A stretch of 6,839 nt of DNA from Caldilineae bacterium (GTDB lineage Bacteria > Chloroflexota > Anaerolineae > J102): contig DUEF01000149.1 of the NCBI GenBank assembly GCA_011176555.1, positions 1 through 6,839 on the forward strand, in the 5' to 3' direction. Below the pieces are notes generated by a model. The model was not told the DNA's origin, made no database searches, and worked only from the letters and a program-made list of their open reading frames with translations. Below are positions 1 to 5,446 of the stretch, in pieces. The translations under genes were made by a program, and so were the position numbers. Each line of letters begins with the position of its first letter. Position 1 is the first letter of the stretch.

Positions 1-1
1 C

Positions 2-619
2 GGCTATGTGGGCTACGAGGGCGGCGGCCAGCTCACCGACCACGTGCGCGCAAAACCCTACACCATCGTCCTCTTCGACGAAGTCGAAAAAGCGCATCCC
101 CGCGTGCTCGACGTGCTGCTGCAAGTGATGGAGGAGGGCCGGCTCACCGATGGTCAGGGCCGCACCGCCTACTTCAACGAGGCTGTGATCATTATGACCA
201 GCAATCTGGGCTCCGAGCATCTCACCGAGCCCATCGTCAGCGAGCGCCACCGCCGGTTGGTGATGGATGCGGTGCAGCGTTTCTTCCGGCCCGAATTCCT
301 CAACCGCCTGGACGACATCGTCATCTTCTCCGCGCTCTCTCCCGACGACCTCCGTCAAATTTTGGGCTTGATGTTGGACAAGGAGGCGGAACTGCTGGCC
401 GCGCGGGGCATCGAACTGGAGGTGAATGAGGACGCCCGCACCTGGATGCTGGCCCAGAACGAGCATCCAGAGTGGGGTGCGCGCCCGCTGCGCCGCATCA
501 TCCGCCGTTATCTGCGCGAGCCCCTGGCCGATTATCTGTTGGAGCAAGAGATGAAGGCGGGAAGCAGAGTGCGGGTGGGGACAGATGATGCCGGGCTGGC
601 GTTTGATGTGGAAAGCTAG
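2..619 (+). CDS. clpB: Hsp100 AAA+ ATPase, ClpB-type, C-terminal part (5' truncated)
   Basis: This is the last 205 residues of a ClpA/B-family unfoldase. The frame is open from the left edge, so the true start lies outside the window. Visible parts of the second ATPase domain are the pore-loop sequence GYVGYEGGGQL (fragment residues 1-11), Walker B as IVLFDEVEKAH, sensor 1 as IIMTSNLGS, the arginine finger in RPEFLNRLDD, and sensor 2 as GARPLRR in the small C-terminal domain. The segment between sensor 1 and the arginine finger is short and has no ClpP-binding IGF/IGL-type tripeptide. In known relatives this separates ClpB disaggregases from ClpA/ClpC. ClpB works in the cytosol as a hexamer, pulling proteins out of aggregates with DnaK. 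The ClpB assignment is an inference, because the M-domain and N-domain that would settle it are outside the window. The gene faces the protease operon 55 bp away. Confidence 0.93.
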   Translation, partial: GYVGYEGGGQLTDHVRAKPYTIVLFDEVEKAHPRVLDVLLQVMEEGRLTDGQGRTAYFNEAVIIMTSNLGSEHLTEPIVSERHRRLVMDAVQRFFRPEFLNRLDDIVIFSALSPDDLRQILGLMLDKEAELLAARGIELEVNEDARTWMLAQNEHPEWGARPLRRIIRRYLREPLADYLLEQEMKAGSRVRVGTDDAGLAFDVES

Positions 620-642
620 CGTTTTGGGGACGGAGCGCTAGG
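615..642. terminator. weak inverted repeat at the clpB stop
   Basis: CTAGCG at 616-621 and CGCTAG at 636-641 can form a 6-bp stem around a 14-nt loop. The left arm contains the clpB TAG stop. No T-tract follows on either strand, so it is at best a weak or factor-assisted terminator in the short gap between two convergent genes. It could also be chance. Confidence 0.25.
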
Positions 643-674
643 GGTAGTCAAATTCACCTCTTATCACGCCAACG

Positions 675-1067
675 TTACATCCCCATGTCATCTGGAAAGC
701 CGGTCTGCTGGCGTGGTCCATCAAGGATCAGAGCCAAACGGTTCAATACATCCCGTCCCAGAATCACCTCATCCCCACGTTCATCACCGATAACCGGCAC
801 GCCCGGGAAAACAACTTCTCCCAAATAGGTGTCAACATGGTATAAGGCAATCGCAACCCTTTTGCCTGTGATGCCCACCAACCAAGCCGGAGCAGTTTCT
901 GGCGCATCGATAGTCAGTAAATATGACATTGGAACAAGTGATGCGTCTGAACCGGTATCAATCAAGGCTTGAAGCGGGCCAAGGATCCGATCCGTTGTAT
1001 GCGAACGCAGTCGTATCTCAACAACAGGGGCGGATGGGAAATATGCACGACTATAGGGAAACTTTAT
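675..1067 (-). CDS. retropepsin-like aspartic protease, non-canonical or lost start codon
   Basis: Small clan AA (retropepsin-like) protein of about 130 residues. The catalytic motif IDTGSDASLVP sits at residues 36-46 when counting from the proposed start, and the conserved ILGRDVLNR motif is at 102-110. Such one-domain proteases act as dimers, each subunit giving one aspartate; the bacterial substrates are mostly unknown. The only usual start in frame is TTG at 963-965, directly before IDTG, which would remove the first strand of the fold. The frame is open upstream to a stop at 1110-1112. From 1067 it encodes IKFPYSRAYFPSAPVVEIRL, which resembles the usual N-terminus of this family if the first codon, ATA, stands where ATG is expected. 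That ATA overlaps the TAA stop of the upstream gene (ATAA). The protein may start at AUA by translational coupling, be made by frameshift fusion, or be a recent start-codon mutant or sequencing error. Confidence 0.8.
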   Translation of the reverse strand: MKFPYSRAYFPSAPVVEIRLRSHTTDRILGPLQALIDTGSDASLVPMSYLLTIDAPETAPAWLVGITGKRVAIALYHVDTYLGEVVFPGVPVIGDERGDEVILGRDVLNRLALILDGPRQQTGFPDDMGM

Positions 1068-1426
1068 TGCACGACATGCCGGTGGAGGCGTCTGAAAACC
1101 TGATCTGGTTCATTCGTAACTCGTACAATCAGTACGGGGAGATCACCATAATGTTGGTAAACCCGTTTGAATAGGACGCCGGTGTCATCATCATGATCCA
1201 CGATCTCGCCCTGGTAAACGGCGACGAATTGCCCCTCGTATTGCTCGACGATTTGAGGATGCAATGCTCGATAGCGCTCCATCTCTGCCAATAATTGGGT
1301 GTGTCGCTGCTCGCGTAGATAATCGGCGACCAACCCGCCTACGATTTCATCCACCGATTCGTCCTGTTCTTTGGCCAAGCGACGTAAAGGTTGAACCAAG
1401 TTTGGTGATAATTCAACTACAGTCAC
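1064..1426 (-). CDS. DUF5678-like small protein with ribbon-helix-helix-like N-terminus
   Basis: A 120-residue soluble protein. Residues 1-40 run as a short strand (VTVVEL) followed by two predicted helices rich in L, E and R, which resembles a CopG/Arc-type ribbon-helix-helix DNA-binding unit. Residues 44-105 (LLAEMERYRALHPQIVEQYEG, then FVAVYQGEIVDHDDD and GDLPVLIVRV) look like the DUF5678 family; that match is from memory and no search was run. Of two in-frame GTG codons I chose 1426. It follows GAGGTG at a 4-nt spacing and gives the expected N-terminus, whereas the GTG at 1456 lies almost on the predicted transcription start. The gene comes first in an operon with the retropepsin-like protease, overlapping it by 4 nt. 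Its own DNA-binding-like domain suggests it may control its own promoter, which is an inference. No function is established for the family. Confidence 0.82.
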   Translation of the reverse strand: MTVVELSPNLVQPLRRLAKEQDESVDEIVGGLVADYLREQRHTQLLAEMERYRALHPQIVEQYEGQFVAVYQGEIVDHDDDTGVLFKRVYQHYGDLPVLIVRVTNEPDQVFRRLHRHVVQ

Positions 1427-1464
1427 GATACACCTCGAATGGAGAATATCAATCACGCAAGCCT

Positions 1465-1493
1465 AGCATAGCACAATCATTTCTTCCTGTAAA
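1465..1493 (-). promoter_or_regulatory. sigma70-type promoter of the DUF5678-like/protease operon
   Basis: Read on the minus strand: TTTACA (1493-1488), a 17-nt spacer, then TATGCT (1470-1465). Both boxes match consensus at 5 of 6 positions with ideal spacing. Transcription would begin near 1458, giving a leader of about 30 nt that contains the GAGGTG ribosome-binding site ahead of GTG 1426. Confidence 0.68.
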
Positions 1494-1525
1494 TTGGTCA
1501 AAACGTTGGCGAATACAATGAATCG

Positions 1526-1550
1526 AAGTATACTTGATGCACTCACGTGA
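1526..1550. promoter_or_regulatory. pair of short palindromes in the divergent promoter region
   Basis: AAGTATACTT (1526-1535) and TCACGTGA (1543-1550) are perfect palindromes lying between the -35 regions of the two divergent promoters. The heptamer AAACGTT occurs on both sides (1501-1507 and 1554-1560). They could be operators, for example for the RHH-like protein encoded next door, but no known site is recognised. Confidence 0.28.
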
Positions 1551-1578
1551 TTGAAACGTTATCGATTTGCAAAGGCGT

Positions 1579-1587
1579 TGGTATGAT
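1579..1587 (+). promoter_or_regulatory. extended -10 promoter candidate for cruF
   Basis: TGGTATGAT is an extended -10 element (TGn followed by TATGAT, 5 of 6 to consensus). The hexamer 17 nt upstream (TTATCG, 1559-1564) is a poor -35, as is common for extended -10 promoters. Transcription would start near 1594, about 45 nt ahead of the ATG at 1639. Confidence 0.45.
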
Positions 1588-1638
1588 CGTACAAACAACA
1601 ACCATTCGGAAGTCCACGATTTCGCTTCCTATCTCGAT

Positions 1639-2436
1639 ATGAAAAAGCGCATTCTGTTGGGCATCTCGATCTTCTCGCTCGGCCTGTTTCTGGCGCTCAC
1701 GCTGCTGACGCTGGCCCGACCATCCACCGCGGCCACGGCGGGCCGTTGGCAGATGCAGGCGCTGTTGTTGTTCGGCCTGTGCCATGCCGCCTACACGCTC
1801 GGCTGGCGGCAGGCTCTGGTGTTTTTCGCGCTCAGCACGGGCATTTCCTGGGCGTTCGAGCAGGTCGGCGTGGCTACCGGTTTGGTCTACGGCGAGTACC
1901 ATTACAGCGAAATGCTCGGCCCCAAACTGGGCCATGTCCCCCTGCTCGTGCCCATCGGCTGGTTCATGATGATGTATCCCAGTTACGTCATCGCCAACCT
2001 CATCGTCAACGGTCGTTTTTACGCGACAAACCGCAACATCTGGCGGATCATCTGGCTTTCATTTCTGGGTGCGTTGGTGATGACGGCCTGGGATGTGGTA
2101 ATGGACCCAATATTCTCCGGGTTGGGCATGTGGGTTTGGGAAAACGGCGGGGCCTACTTCGGCGTGCCTATTCACAACTTCGCCGGTTGGCTGGCGACGA
2201 CCTTCGCCGTATTCCTGGCCTACCGGCTGTGGGAAAGACGGGTGGGCGTGCAACCCCTGGGAACCGTGACCCCGCTGATCGCCGCCCTGCCCCTCATCGC
2301 TTATGCCAGCCAGATGTTTCGCATGTTCAGCATCCCCGACCTCGGCCTCATCGCCTTTTTCGCGATGGGCTTGCCCGTGTTCATCGCCGCCGGCCGGCTG
2401 GTCGATCCTCCTGGCGCGCCCCGACCCAATACGTAG
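1639..2436 (+). CDS. cruF: CruF/DUF422-family carotenoid biosynthesis membrane protein
   Basis: A 265-residue polytopic inner-membrane protein with roughly seven or eight hydrophobic segments (about residues 5-25, 40-54, 57-70, 102-122, 137-157, 181-199, 209-225 and 235-252). It carries conserved polar features of the DUF422 (carotenoid biosynthesis protein) family: WAFEQVGVATGLVYGEYHYS at 71-90, MTAWDVVMDP at 148-157 and YFGVPIHNFAGW at 173-184. Characterised members are carotenoid 1',2'-hydratases (CruF of cyanobacteria and Deinococcus, and the archaeal bisanhydrobacterioruberin hydratase) that add water to the end of psi-end carotenoids. The exact substrate cannot be read from sequence and no other carotenoid gene is in the window. 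I chose the ATG at 1639 because MKKR directly precedes the first membrane helix; the longer frame from TTG 1567 adds residues unlike a membrane protein and would begin upstream of the predicted promoter. No Shine-Dalgarno is visible. The stop codon lies inside a repeat. Confidence 0.88.
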   Translation: MKKRILLGISIFSLGLFLALTLLTLARPSTAATAGRWQMQALLLFGLCHAAYTLGWRQALVFFALSTGISWAFEQVGVATGLVYGEYHYSEMLGPKLGHVPLLVPIGWFMMMYPSYVIANLIVNGRFYATNRNIWRIIWLSFLGALVMTAWDVVMDPIFSGLGMWVWENGGAYFGVPIHNFAGWLATTFAVFLAYRLWERRVGVQPLGTVTPLIAALPLIAYASQMFRMFSIPDLGLIAFFAMGLPVFIAAGRLVDPPGAPRPNT

Positions 2437-2505
2437 GGGCATCCAGCCGGACGCCCTGGCCCCCAAATTATTCGAACAAGCGGGCGTCCGGCCGGACGCC
2501 CCTAC
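2433..2505. repeat. GC-rich palindromic repeat (MITE/REP-like) between cruF and the aminotransferase gene
   Basis: Two 24-nt arms, 2433-2456 and 2482-2505, are inverted with two mismatches around a 25-nt loop. Both outer ends read GTAGGGGC in the outward-to-inward sense. The right arm also holds a perfect 20-bp palindrome, GGGCGTCCGGCCGGACGCCC (2482-2501). The element supplies the TAG stop of cruF and ends only 16 nt before the next ATG. It resembles dispersed intergenic repeats of Chloroflexota-type genomes. In RNA it would fold very stably and could act as a terminator or mRNA-end stabiliser for cruF and dampen the downstream gene. Confidence 0.85.
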
Positions 2506-2521
2506 CATCCCCACCTCCACC

Positions 2522-3793
2522 ATGACCCCATACGATCCCACCTCCGTCCGACCCCTTTTCCCCGCCCTGGCGCAAACCGACGAGCACGGTCAGCCGCTCA
2601 TCTTCTTCGATGGCCCCGGCGGCACGCAGGTCCCGCAGCGCGTGATCGACGCCATCAGCGACTACTTGCTGCATCGCAACGCCAATTCTCACGCCGCCTT
2701 CCTCACCTCGCAGCGCACAGACGAGACCATCGCCGCTGCGCACGCCGCCCTGGCCGATTTCCTCAATGCGCCCTCGCCCGACGAGATCGTGTTCGGCCCC
2801 AACATGACTACCCTCACCTTCGCTTTCAGCCGGGCGTTGGCCCGCACCTGGCAACCCGGCGATGAAGTTATCGTCACCCGCCTGGATCACGACGCCAACA
2901 TCGCGCCCTGGCTGGCCTTGCAAGAACAGGGCGTCGTCGTCCGCCATCTCGACTTCGATCCCGCCGACTGCACGCTACGCGTGGATGCGTTGGATGACCT
3001 GCTCAACGAGCGCACGAGGTTGGTGGCGGTGGGCGGCGCTTCCAATGCTGTGGGAACCATCAATCCCATCAAACAAATTGCGGTCAAAGCGCACGCTGCG
3101 GGCGCCCTGGTTTTCGTCGATGCCGTGCATCTGGCCCCGCATGTTCCGCTCGACGTACAGGCGCTAGGCTGCGATTTCCTGGCCTGCTCCGTGTACAAAT
3201 TCTACGGGCCGCATGTCGGCGCGCTGTGGGGACGTTACGACCTGTTGGAGCAACTCCCCGCCTATAAAGTGCGCCCCAGCGATCCTCTGCCCCCGGGCAA
3301 ATGGATGACCGGAACCCAGAATCACGAGGGGTTGGCCGGGGCCACGGCCGCGGTCGAGTACCTGGCCTGGTTGGGAGCAGAACATGGGGCGGGCTATGCC
3401 GACCAGTTTCCTGCTTTCTCGGGCCGCCGTCTTGCGCTCAAGCAGGGCCTGGCCGCCATCTCCGCCTACGAACGCCAGCTTTTCGCCCACCTGCTCGACG
3501 GTTTCGAGCAAATCCCCGGCCTGACGATTTACGGCGTCACGGCGCGGGATCGGCTGCACGAACGCACGCCTACCGCCGCCATCCGCCTGCAAGGTCACAC
3601 GCCAGACGAGCTCTCGCAGCGGTTGGGACAGCTCGGCATCGCCACTTACGCCGGGCACATGTACGCCGTCGCCGTGATCGAGCGCCTGGGGTTGGCGGAT
3701 AGGGGCGGTGTGCTGCGCGTCGGCCTCAGCCACTACAACACGCGGGATGAGGTCGATAAGTTACTCGAAATCCTGGATGACTGGAGCAGCTAG
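2522..3793 (+). CDS. PLP-dependent class V aminotransferase, cysteine desulfurase-like (VC1184 type)
   Basis: A 423-residue cytosolic fold-type I PLP enzyme. The PLP-binding lysine is K226 in SVYKFYGPHVGALWG. D200 in VFVDAVH is the residue expected to contact the pyridine nitrogen, with H203 beside it. GPNMTTLTFAFSRAL (92-106) forms the cofactor-phosphate region, and RVGLSHYNTRDEVDKLL (399-415) the C-terminal domain. The N-terminus (RPLFPALAQ, then FFDGPGGTQVP) fits the 'cysteine desulfurase-like' VC1184 group (TIGR01976 as I recall). In IscS/SufS enzymes a catalytic cysteine sits on a C-terminal loop. Here the matching stretch TYAGHMYAVAV (375-385) has none, and the only cysteines are C150, C217 and C222. 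Sulfur transfer by the usual route is therefore unlikely, and the substrate is unknown. The ATG at 2522 is the family-like start; upstream codons run through the repeat. No Shine-Dalgarno is present. Confidence 0.92.
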   Translation: MTPYDPTSVRPLFPALAQTDEHGQPLIFFDGPGGTQVPQRVIDAISDYLLHRNANSHAAFLTSQRTDETIAAAHAALADFLNAPSPDEIVFGPNMTTLTFAFSRALARTWQPGDEVIVTRLDHDANIAPWLALQEQGVVVRHLDFDPADCTLRVDALDDLLNERTRLVAVGGASNAVGTINPIKQIAVKAHAAGALVFVDAVHLAPHVPLDVQALGCDFLACSVYKFYGPHVGALWGRYDLLEQLPAYKVRPSDPLPPGKWMTGTQNHEGLAGATAAVEYLAWLGAEHGAGYADQFPAFSGRRLALKQGLAAISAYERQLFAHLLDGFEQIPGLTIYGVTARDRLHERTPTAAIRLQGHTPDELSQRLGQLGIATYAGHMYAVAVIERLGLADRGGVLRVGLSHYNTRDEVDKLLEILDDWSS

Positions 3794-3797
3794 TGCA

Positions 3798-3828
3798 GGT
3801 GCGTCACGCTTCGGAAGTGCGACGCACC
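3798..3828. terminator. hairpin between convergent genes, possible bidirectional terminator
   Basis: GGTGCGTC (3798-3805) pairs perfectly with GACGCACC (3821-3828). After one mismatch the inner bases CGCTT and AAGTG pair again, with one G-U. It lies in the 44-bp gap between the aminotransferase and usp stop codons, where a shared terminator is expected. Neither side has a T-tract, so it may instead be a dispersed repeat that helps define mRNA ends. Confidence 0.55.
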
Positions 3829-3837
3829 CGGTTCTCG

Positions 3838-4302
3838 CTATTCTTCTCCGCCGCGCACCAACAAAACAGGGCACGTGCTGCGGCGCATGACTTTATCGGC
3901 GATGCTGCCGAAGCTCAGGCAGCCACCGATGTTCTGATAGCCCCGGCCGTGGGGCGACATCACGATCAGATCGACGTTTTCGTTTTTCGCCACGCCCAGG
4001 ATATCTTCCTCGGGGGCTTGGTCGCGCACGATTGTTTCGACCGTAATGCCGCGGTCGGCAAACTGCTTGGCCAGTTTCGCCAGATAGTCGTTCGCCTCTT
4101 GATGGGCCAGTTGCACCGTTTCGTTGATCCACTGGCGCATCACCTCGGGAGGGTGTTCTATCGAAGGGATGGGGATTTCCAGGACGCGCAAAAGCGTCAC
4201 CCGGCTGCCCAAATTCTCGGCCAACTGCATGACGACGGGAATGGCCCGCTCCGATTTGGCGGAACCATCCAAGGGGGCCAGGATGTGTTGGAAGAGTTTC
4301 AT
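3838..4302 (-). CDS. universal stress protein, UspA family
   Basis: A 154-residue single Usp domain. The N-terminal strand and loop HILAPLDGSAKSERA (6-20) contain the conserved aspartate D12, VTLLRVLEIP (35-44) is the second strand, and DLIVMSPHGRGY (111-122) with FGSIADKVMRRSTCPVLLVR (131-150) closes the domain. Usp proteins are cytosolic dimers induced by stress or growth arrest, many of which bind ATP. The ATP loop normally follows G-2x-G-9x-G-S/T. Here the first glycine is S116 and twelve residues instead of nine separate G119 from G132-S133, so nucleotide binding may be changed or lost. The start at 4302 is set by an excellent GGAGGTGA Shine-Dalgarno 5 nt upstream; a longer frame from 4365 would begin inside a repeat. 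It lies downstream of the cNMP-binding-like gene in the same direction, 93 bp apart. Confidence 0.93.
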   Translation of the reverse strand: MKLFQHILAPLDGSAKSERAIPVVMQLAENLGSRVTLLRVLEIPIPSIEHPPEVMRQWINETVQLAHQEANDYLAKLAKQFADRGITVETIVRDQAPEEDILGVAKNENVDLIVMSPHGRGYQNIGGCLSFGSIADKVMRRSTCPVLLVRGGEE

Positions 4303-4329
4303 GGTTTCACCTCCGTTCTTGGGAGAGTC

Positions 4330-4388
4330 GGTATTGGCTATTCGATATTGGATATCGGCGTGCATCTGAATACCGAATATCCAATACC
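4330..4388. repeat. inverted arrays of 7-bp units upstream of usp
   Basis: On the plus strand four heptamers follow each other at 4332-4359: TATTGGC, TATTCGA, TATTGGA, TATCGGC. On the minus strand three more run from 4386 to 4366: TATTGGA, TATTCGG, TATTCAG. The outer 20 nt of each side (4330-4349 and 4369-4388) are inverted repeats with two mismatches, separated by 19 nt. The structure fills nearly the whole gap between the cNMP-like gene and the usp ribosome-binding site and is far more AT-rich than its surroundings. Confidence 0.8.
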
Positions 4389-4395
4389 CCGCGCT

Positions 4396-4845
4396 TTATC
4401 CCTGCTCCAACGTACGGATGCGCTGATGCAAGGAGCCGATGACCTTGAGCAGGAGAGACCGGGCGAGGGCGCAATCTTCATCGAATAGATTCTGCAGGCC
4501 TTCCGCATCGATGGACAACACGTTGGTCTCGGTGATGGCGCGAGCGGTGCAGGTGTGTTCGACGGGCGGGAGCAGCGCTGAGCAACCGGTCACATCGCCG
4601 GCGCCCAGGCTTTTGTAGGTGGAAAGCACGACATCGCCGACGTGTAGCTCCTCCTCCACCGAGCCATCTAGGATGAAGAAGATGTTCTTGGCCACGTCAC
4701 CGGCCTTGTGCAGTTCCGCGCCGGGGAGAAAGCTTTCTTGCGTGCAAATGTCCAGGATCTTCTGCAATTGCTCGGTGGTCAGTCCGCTGAAAAATGAATA
4801 ATCAGCCAGGGTTGGAAAGTCGGATACAAGCAGGTAGTCGCTCAT
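4396..4845 (-). CDS. stand-alone cyclic nucleotide-binding-like domain protein
   Basis: A 149-residue protein that is essentially one CRP/cNMP-binding beta-barrel. FFSGLTTEQLQKILDIC (18-34) is the leading helix segment, LPGAELHKAGDVAKNIFFILDGSVEEEL (40-67, two lines of strands) is the barrel core, and the last 35 residues form the C-helix. There is no helix-turn-helix, so it cannot act as a CRP-type DNA-binding activator by itself. The phosphate-binding cassette, normally FGE(x)n with a following R-S/T-A, reads GAGDVTGCSALLPPVEHTCTA (81-101 region): the conserved Glu and Arg are missing. Binding of cAMP or cGMP is therefore doubtful, and it may bind another ligand or act as a protein-interaction module. 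The start at 4845 is fixed by AAGGAGAT 6 nt upstream. It follows the TsaA-like gene by 47 bp and is probably co-transcribed with it. Confidence 0.87.
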   Translation of the reverse strand: MSDYLLVSDFPTLADYSFFSGLTTEQLQKILDICTQESFLPGAELHKAGDVAKNIFFILDGSVEEELHVGDVVLSTYKSLGAGDVTGCSALLPPVEHTCTARAITETNVLSIDAEGLQNLFDEDCALARSLLLKVIGSLHQRIRTLEQG

Positions 4846-4892
4846 GGGGTTATCTCCTTTGATGGAAAATCGGGAATGGAATGATCGGTGAT

Positions 4893-5300
4893 TCAAACAG
4901 GTTTGAGATCCAGAACCGGCGTGCCGTCGATGGCGTCCAGGCCCCGCACTCGCAGGAGGTTGTTGTCGATGGCGATGATTTCGACCACGGACGCACCGAT
5001 GGCGTTGGGACGGAAAGGGCTGCGCAGGGCGAACACGCCGCGCCGGGGGCGGCTGCGATCTCCCCGAGGATGTTGATGAAGTTGGAAGCCTTGCGAACGA
5101 TGGAAATGGAAGAGCACCAGGAGCCTTTCACCCGGTTTCAGGCCGTCCAGGCCCGGGGCCAAGGCCGGTTTGAGACGAATGAGCGATTCGGCAGCGCGGA
5201 TGGCGTCGCCGGGTGCGGGTTGGTCGAATTCGTTTTCGACCACGCCGATGGGGTGGAAGCAGATGGTCGGTTCCGATTCGGTGGCGGTGGGATGGGTCAT
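4893..5300 (-). CDS. TsaA/TrmO-type tRNA N6-threonylcarbamoyladenosine methyltransferase
   Basis: A 135-residue single-domain protein of the TsaA (UPF0066/YaeB/TrmO) family. Recognisable parts are the N-terminal strand FHPIGVVENEFD (15-26), the VLFHFHRS segment (62-69), HPRGD (77-81) and the signature GVFALRSPFRPNAIGASVV (88-106), which in TrmO forms the SAM-binding trefoil of the beta-barrel. E. coli TrmO methylates t6A at position 37 of threonine tRNA. E. coli TrmO is about 235 residues with an extra C-terminal domain; this is the short form. It ends right after GTPVLDLKPV, slightly earlier than usual, so the last residues may have been lost. The ATG at 5300 lies against a repeat element and has no Shine-Dalgarno. 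Neighbours upstream and downstream are on the same strand; the radical SAM gene 146 bp upstream belongs to a family that also modifies tRNA position 37. Confidence 0.88.
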   Translation of the reverse strand: MTHPTATESEPTICFHPIGVVENEFDQPAPGDAIRAAESLIRLKPALAPGLDGLKPGERLLVLFHFHRSQGFQLHQHPRGDRSRPRRGVFALRSPFRPNAIGASVVEIIAIDNNLLRVRGLDAIDGTPVLDLKPV

Positions 5301-5310
5301 GGTGCATATT

Positions 5311-5427
5311 CACGTCATTTCGACGACTGCAAGGAGGCCTGTCCCGAGTGGAACGAGGGAACTAATCCCCTGCAAGACAAGGGGATGTCGCGTGTCCGAG
5401 ACACGTCCTTCGCTTCGACATGACGTT
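5311..5427. repeat. MITE-like palindromic repeat between the radical SAM and tsaA-like genes
   Basis: The ends ACGTCATTTCGA (5312-5323) and TCGACATGACGT (5415-5426) are 12-bp terminal inverted repeats with one mismatch. Inside are two perfect hairpins: ATCCCCT/AGGGGAT (5365-5371 with 5380-5386) and CGTGTC/GACACG (5391-5396 with 5400-5405). Two 14-bp stretches, GCTTCGACATGACG (5412-5425) and GACAAGGGGATGTC (5376-5389), recur in inverted orientation at 6605-6618 and 6626-6639. No coding potential is seen. This looks like a small non-autonomous dispersed element. Confidence 0.75.
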
Positions 5428-5446
5428 ATTGGGGGATGGTTAGAGT

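Noticed and set aside
923..1174. 83-residue plus-strand frame within the protease operon
   Set aside because: Lies antisense to both operon genes, whose motifs are clear; no ribosome-binding site or known domain.
1543..1935. Minus-strand frame antisense to the start of cruF
   Set aside because: Low-complexity Q/R/E-rich translation typical of an antisense frame; cruF on the plus strand has convincing motifs and membrane segments.
1746..2525. 259-residue plus-strand frame overlapping cruF
   Set aside because: Rich in R, P, G and H with no family resemblance; it is a +1-type shadow of cruF and reads through the palindromic repeat.
3793..4488. 231-residue plus-strand frame across usp
   Set aside because: Antisense shadow of the Usp gene; its protein shows no domain and it spans the heptamer repeat.
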